Assembly: GCA_012932295.1 (NCBI GenBank)
Contig: JAAONU010000014.1
Span: 32,705,977-32,769,976, forward strand
DNA length: 64,000 nucleotides
Direction of reading: 5' to 3'
From: Cyclina sinensis
Lineage: Eukaryota; Mollusca; Bivalvia; Venerida; Veneridae
Numbering within the stretch: the stretch's first letter is position 1; every line of letters starts with the position of its first letter. This document shows positions 60,559-64,000 of this stretch, one piece after another. Position numbers and translations under genes: made by a program. The notes beneath the pieces were generated by a model. The model was not told where the DNA came from and searched no databases. It saw only the letters and a list, made by a program, of their open reading frames with translations.

Positions 60559-62967
60559 TTTTTAGCTCACCTGAGCTGGCTCAGGGTGAGCTATTAGGAT
60601 CGATGAATGTCCGTCGTCCGTTGTCTGTCGTCCGTCGTCCGTTCACATTTAGTTCGTTAACACTCTACTGGTCACATTTTTGCTCCAATTGTCACGAAAC
60701 TTGGTCAGGGTGTTTTTCCCAGTAATTACTCGGACGAGTTCGCATATGGGTCATATGGGATCAAAAACTAGGTCATGGAGCCCAAAAATAGAAAAATCTT
60801 GTTAACACTCTAGAGGTAATGTTTTTAGCCCAAATAATCTGGATATTTGTCAGAAAGGTTGTTTCTATGATTTCTAGCTCAAGTTCAAATATGGGTCATC
60901 TGGGGTCAAAAACTAGGTCACAGAGCCCAAAAATAGAACATTCTTGTTAACACTCTAGAGGGTACATTTTCAGCCCAAATAATCTGGAAATTTGTCAGAA
61001 AGGTTGTTTCCATGATTTCTAGCTCAAGTTCGAATATGGGTCATCTGGGGTCAAAAACCAGGTCACAGAGCCCAAATATGGAAAAACCTTGTTAACACTT
61101 TAGAGGTAACATTTTCAGCCCAAATATCCTTGTAATATGTCAGAATGGTTATTTGGATGATTTCTAGGTCAAGTTTGAATATGGGTCATCTGGGGTCAAA
61201 AACTAGGTCACTGAGACGAAATATGGAAAAACCTTTTTATCACTCTAGAGGTAACAATTTCAGCCAAAATATCCTGGAAATATGTCAGAAAGGTTGTTTT
61301 GATGATTTCTAGCTCAAGTTTGAATATGGGTCATGTGGGGTCAAAAACTAGGTCACACAGCCCAAATATGGTAAAACCTTGTTAACACTCTAGAGGTAAC
61401 ATTTTTAACTCAAATTTCCTGAAAAACTGTCAGAAAGCTTCTTAAGATGATTTCTAGGTCAAGTTTGAATATGGGTCATCTGGGCTAAAAAACTAGGTCA
61501 CACAGCCTGTATATGGAAAAACCTTGTTAACACTCTAGAGGTAACATTTTCAGCCCAAATATCCTGGAAATATGTCAGATAGGTTGCTTCAATGATTTCT
61601 AGGTCAAGTTCAAATATGGGTCATCTGGAGTCAAAAACTAGGTCACACAGCCTGAATATGGAAAAACCTTGTTAACACTCTAGAGGTAACATTTTCAGCC
61701 CAAATATCCTGGAAATATGTCAGAAAGGTTGTATTGATGATTTCTAGCCAAAGTTCGAATATGGGTCATCTGGGGTCAAAAACTAGGTCACAGAGCTTAA
61801 ATTTGGAAAAACCTTGTTTACACTCTACAGGTAACATTTTCAGCCCAAATATTCTGGAAGTATGTCAGAAAGGTTATTTCGATGGTTTCTAGGTCAAGTT
61901 GGAATATGGGTCATCTGGGGTCAAAAACTAGGTCACAAAGCCCAAAAATAGAAATAGCTTGTTAAGGCTCTAGAGGCTACTGTTTCAGCCCAAATATCCT
62001 GGAAATATGTCAGGAAGGTTGTTTTGATGATTATTAGCTCAAGTTTGAATATGGGTTATGTGGGGTCAAAAACTAGGTCACACAGCCCAAATATGGTAAA
62101 ACCTTGTTAACACTCTAGAGGTAACATTTTTAGCCCAAATTTCCTGAAAAACTGTCAGAAAGCTTGTTAAGATGATTTCTAGCTCAAGTTGGAATATGGG
62201 TCATGTGGGTTCCAAAACTAGGTCACACAGCCTGTATATGGAAAAACCTTTTTAACACTCTAGAGGTAACATTTTCAGCCCAAATATCCTGGAAATATGT
62301 CAGATAGGTTGTTTCGATGATTTCTAGGTCAAGTTCGAATATGGGTCATCTGGGGTCAAAAAACTAGGTCACACAGCCTGAATATGGAAAAATCTTGTTA
62401 ACACTCTAGAGGTAACATTTTCAGCCAAAATATTCTGGAAATATGTCAGAAAGGTTATTTCGATGGTTTCTAGGTCAAGTTTGAATATGGGTCATCTGGG
62501 CTAAAAAACTAGGTCACAGAGCCCAAAAATAGAAATATCTTGTTAACGCTCTAGAGGCTACTGTTTTAGTCCAAATATCCTGGCAGTTTGTCAGAAAGCT
62601 TGTTTGGTTGTTCACATTATTAGATTAGGTTAAAGGTCACAGAGGCTAAAAAAAGATTTATCTACTGTACCTCATAAAGCCTTCATTTGTAGACCAATAT
62701 CTTTGATGTTCAGCATATAGGTTCCTTGCACGGACCTCTACCCATGTGTAAGGTTTGAGGTCACTGGGTCAAGGTCAAGGTCATCATAGCTTATAATAGA
62801 TATTTCTACTTTCTGTCATAGAGCCTTTATTTATTGACTGATATTTTACATATTTGGTTTGTAGGCACTTATATATTTTCAATTAAAAAATGAAATACTG
62901 CTTAACAGCAAACCTACAGCCAAAGTACTCAGGTGAGCGATCCAGGGCCATCATGGCCCTCTTGTTT
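60559..62967 (-). mobile_element. Helitron-like element P4 (145-bp array, chimeric end)
   Basis: Plus-strand left end TTTTTAGCTCACCTGAGC pairs with GCTCAGGGTGAGCTA to form the terminal hairpin, CTAA-ended on the minus strand. An ACGG-type tract (60608-60640) is followed by about 13 units of 145 bp (60761, 60906, 61051...). The last 350 bp (62610-62967) instead match the end of P3. The far-end hairpin is GGGCCATCATGGCCC then CTCTTGTTTT. It starts only 45 bp after the stop of HSPA12 copy 2, so it may supply its 3' UTR. Confidence 0.7.
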
Positions 62968-63034
62968 TCCTTAAAGGAACAAACACTTCAGTGTAACATA
63001 AATGATATTTGAGGACCAGAAATACATGCACCGC

Positions 63035-63890
63035 TTTTTAGCTCACCTGAGCTCGTTGTGCCCAACGTGAGCTTTTGTGATTGACCTGTGTCCGTCGTGT
63101 GTCAAGTGCCTTCAACTTTTTACTTTTAACAACATCTCCTCCTAAACGACTAGGTGAAAGATGATAAAAAATTGCAGGAATGTTGTTGAATGAAGCTTTA
63201 CCAAAGTTGTTAAAAGAATTCCATTCTATGAAGTACTCTGGTTGCTATGGCAACAAGAATGAAAAACTTCAAAATCTTCTAGTCTAAAACTGCAAAGCCC
63301 AGAGGTCTGAAATTTGGTGTGTTGCATTGTCTAGTGGACCTGTACCAAGCTTCTTTTTTCAAAAAATGTCCCTGGGGTTACTATTGGCCCATCCCTGGGG
63401 GTCACAAGTTTTACATAGCAATATAGATGAAAATCTTTAAAAATCTTCTTGTCTGAAACCACAAGGCCTAGAGTTTTAAAATTTGGCATGAAGCATTGTC
63501 TAATTGACACTTACTAAGGTTGATCAAACTATTAGATTGGGGTAAAAGTCACTGAGGCTTAAATAGATTTAACTACTTTACCTCATAGAGCCTTCATTTT
63601 TAGACCTATATCTTTGATATTCTGTATATAGGTTCCTTGCATGGACCTCTACCCTTAAGTGGGGTTTGATGTCACTGGGTCAATGTAACTTTCACCATAG
63701 CTAATAAAAGATATTTATACTTTCTGTCATAGAGCCTTTTTTCATGACTGATATTTTAGATGTTTGGTTTGTAGGCACCATCGAATCTTCAAGTACAAAT
63801 TGAAATACTGCTTCTTATGTTTGCTTAACAGCAATCCTTTGGCCAAAGTACTCAGGTGAGTGATCCTTGGCCATCATGGCCCTCTTGCTT
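63035..63890 (-). mobile_element. Helitron-like element P5 (short, 165-bp-type)
   Basis: Left end TTTTTAGCTCACCTGAGCTC with hairpin partner CGTGAGCTTTT, then a P3-like 'acaacatctcctcctaaac' segment, about two 165-bp-type units and a P3-like terminus ending GGCCATCATGGCCCTCTTGCTT. It is a shorter relative of P3. Confidence 0.62.
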
Positions 63891-64000
63891 GATACCGAGT
63901 TAAAAGGTTTGAATAAATACATGTGTGCATGAGCTTTTTTACGTTTATCTTTTCTCCCAAAGATAATAAAGCACTTTGATTAGCAAATGTGAACTTTCTC

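Overview
The window looks like nuclear DNA of a bivalve mollusc, probably a venerid-type clam. It is AT-rich and gene-sparse, and its genes have many exons with canonical GT-AG introns. It carries tandem HSPA12-type (HSP70 family 12) genes and a mitochondria-eating-protein gene. It is also full of tandem-repeat-bearing Helitron-like/'pearl' elements and tRNA-derived SINEs, all of which are typical of bivalves. The lineage is an inference from gene and repeat content; no species assignment is attempted.

Layout. (1) 226-1460, minus: the first three coding exons of NAXD, the ATP-dependent NAD(P)H-hydrate dehydratase; the gene runs off the left edge. (2) 2083-3420: a SINE, then a decayed MULE-like transposase fragment split by a small hAT-like element. 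(3) 4241-23697, plus: CCDC138, rebuilt as 12 coding exons (566 aa). Its introns hold a 33-bp tandem array, a 39-bp tandem array of about 1.3 kb, foldback and TIR elements, a 2-kb Helitron-like element and, on the opposite strand in intron 2, a complete two-exon gene for a secreted, methionine-rich, cysteine-free protein of 219 aa (6765-8510). (4) 25701-33162, minus: a MIEAP/SPATA18-like gene rebuilt as eight coding exons (547 aa), convergent with CCDC138. (5) 33163-41237: about 8 kb of repeats without a recognisable gene. (6) 41238-45922 and 53325-60514, plus: two HSPA12-like genes of 611 and 609 aa with identical six-exon layout and intron phases, so they are tandem duplicates. Between them lie a broken LINE reverse transcriptase and simple repeats. 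(7) 60559-63890: two further Helitron-like elements.

The genes do not form a pathway. NAXD is metabolite repair, CCDC138 is a centrosome-linked coiled-coil protein, the MIEAP-type gene belongs to mitochondrial quality control, and the HSPA12 genes are atypical Hsp70 ATPases of a family that is strongly expanded in bivalves. The points most worth follow-up are the nested secreted Met-rich gene, the Helitron-like elements (five copies in one orientation, including one chimera), an array of oestrogen-response-element palindromes in an HSPA12 intron, and an intronic 12-bp array that reads as serial 5' splice sites.

Exon structures were deduced by eye from splice signals, phase continuity and remembered family similarity. 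Nothing was aligned or searched.
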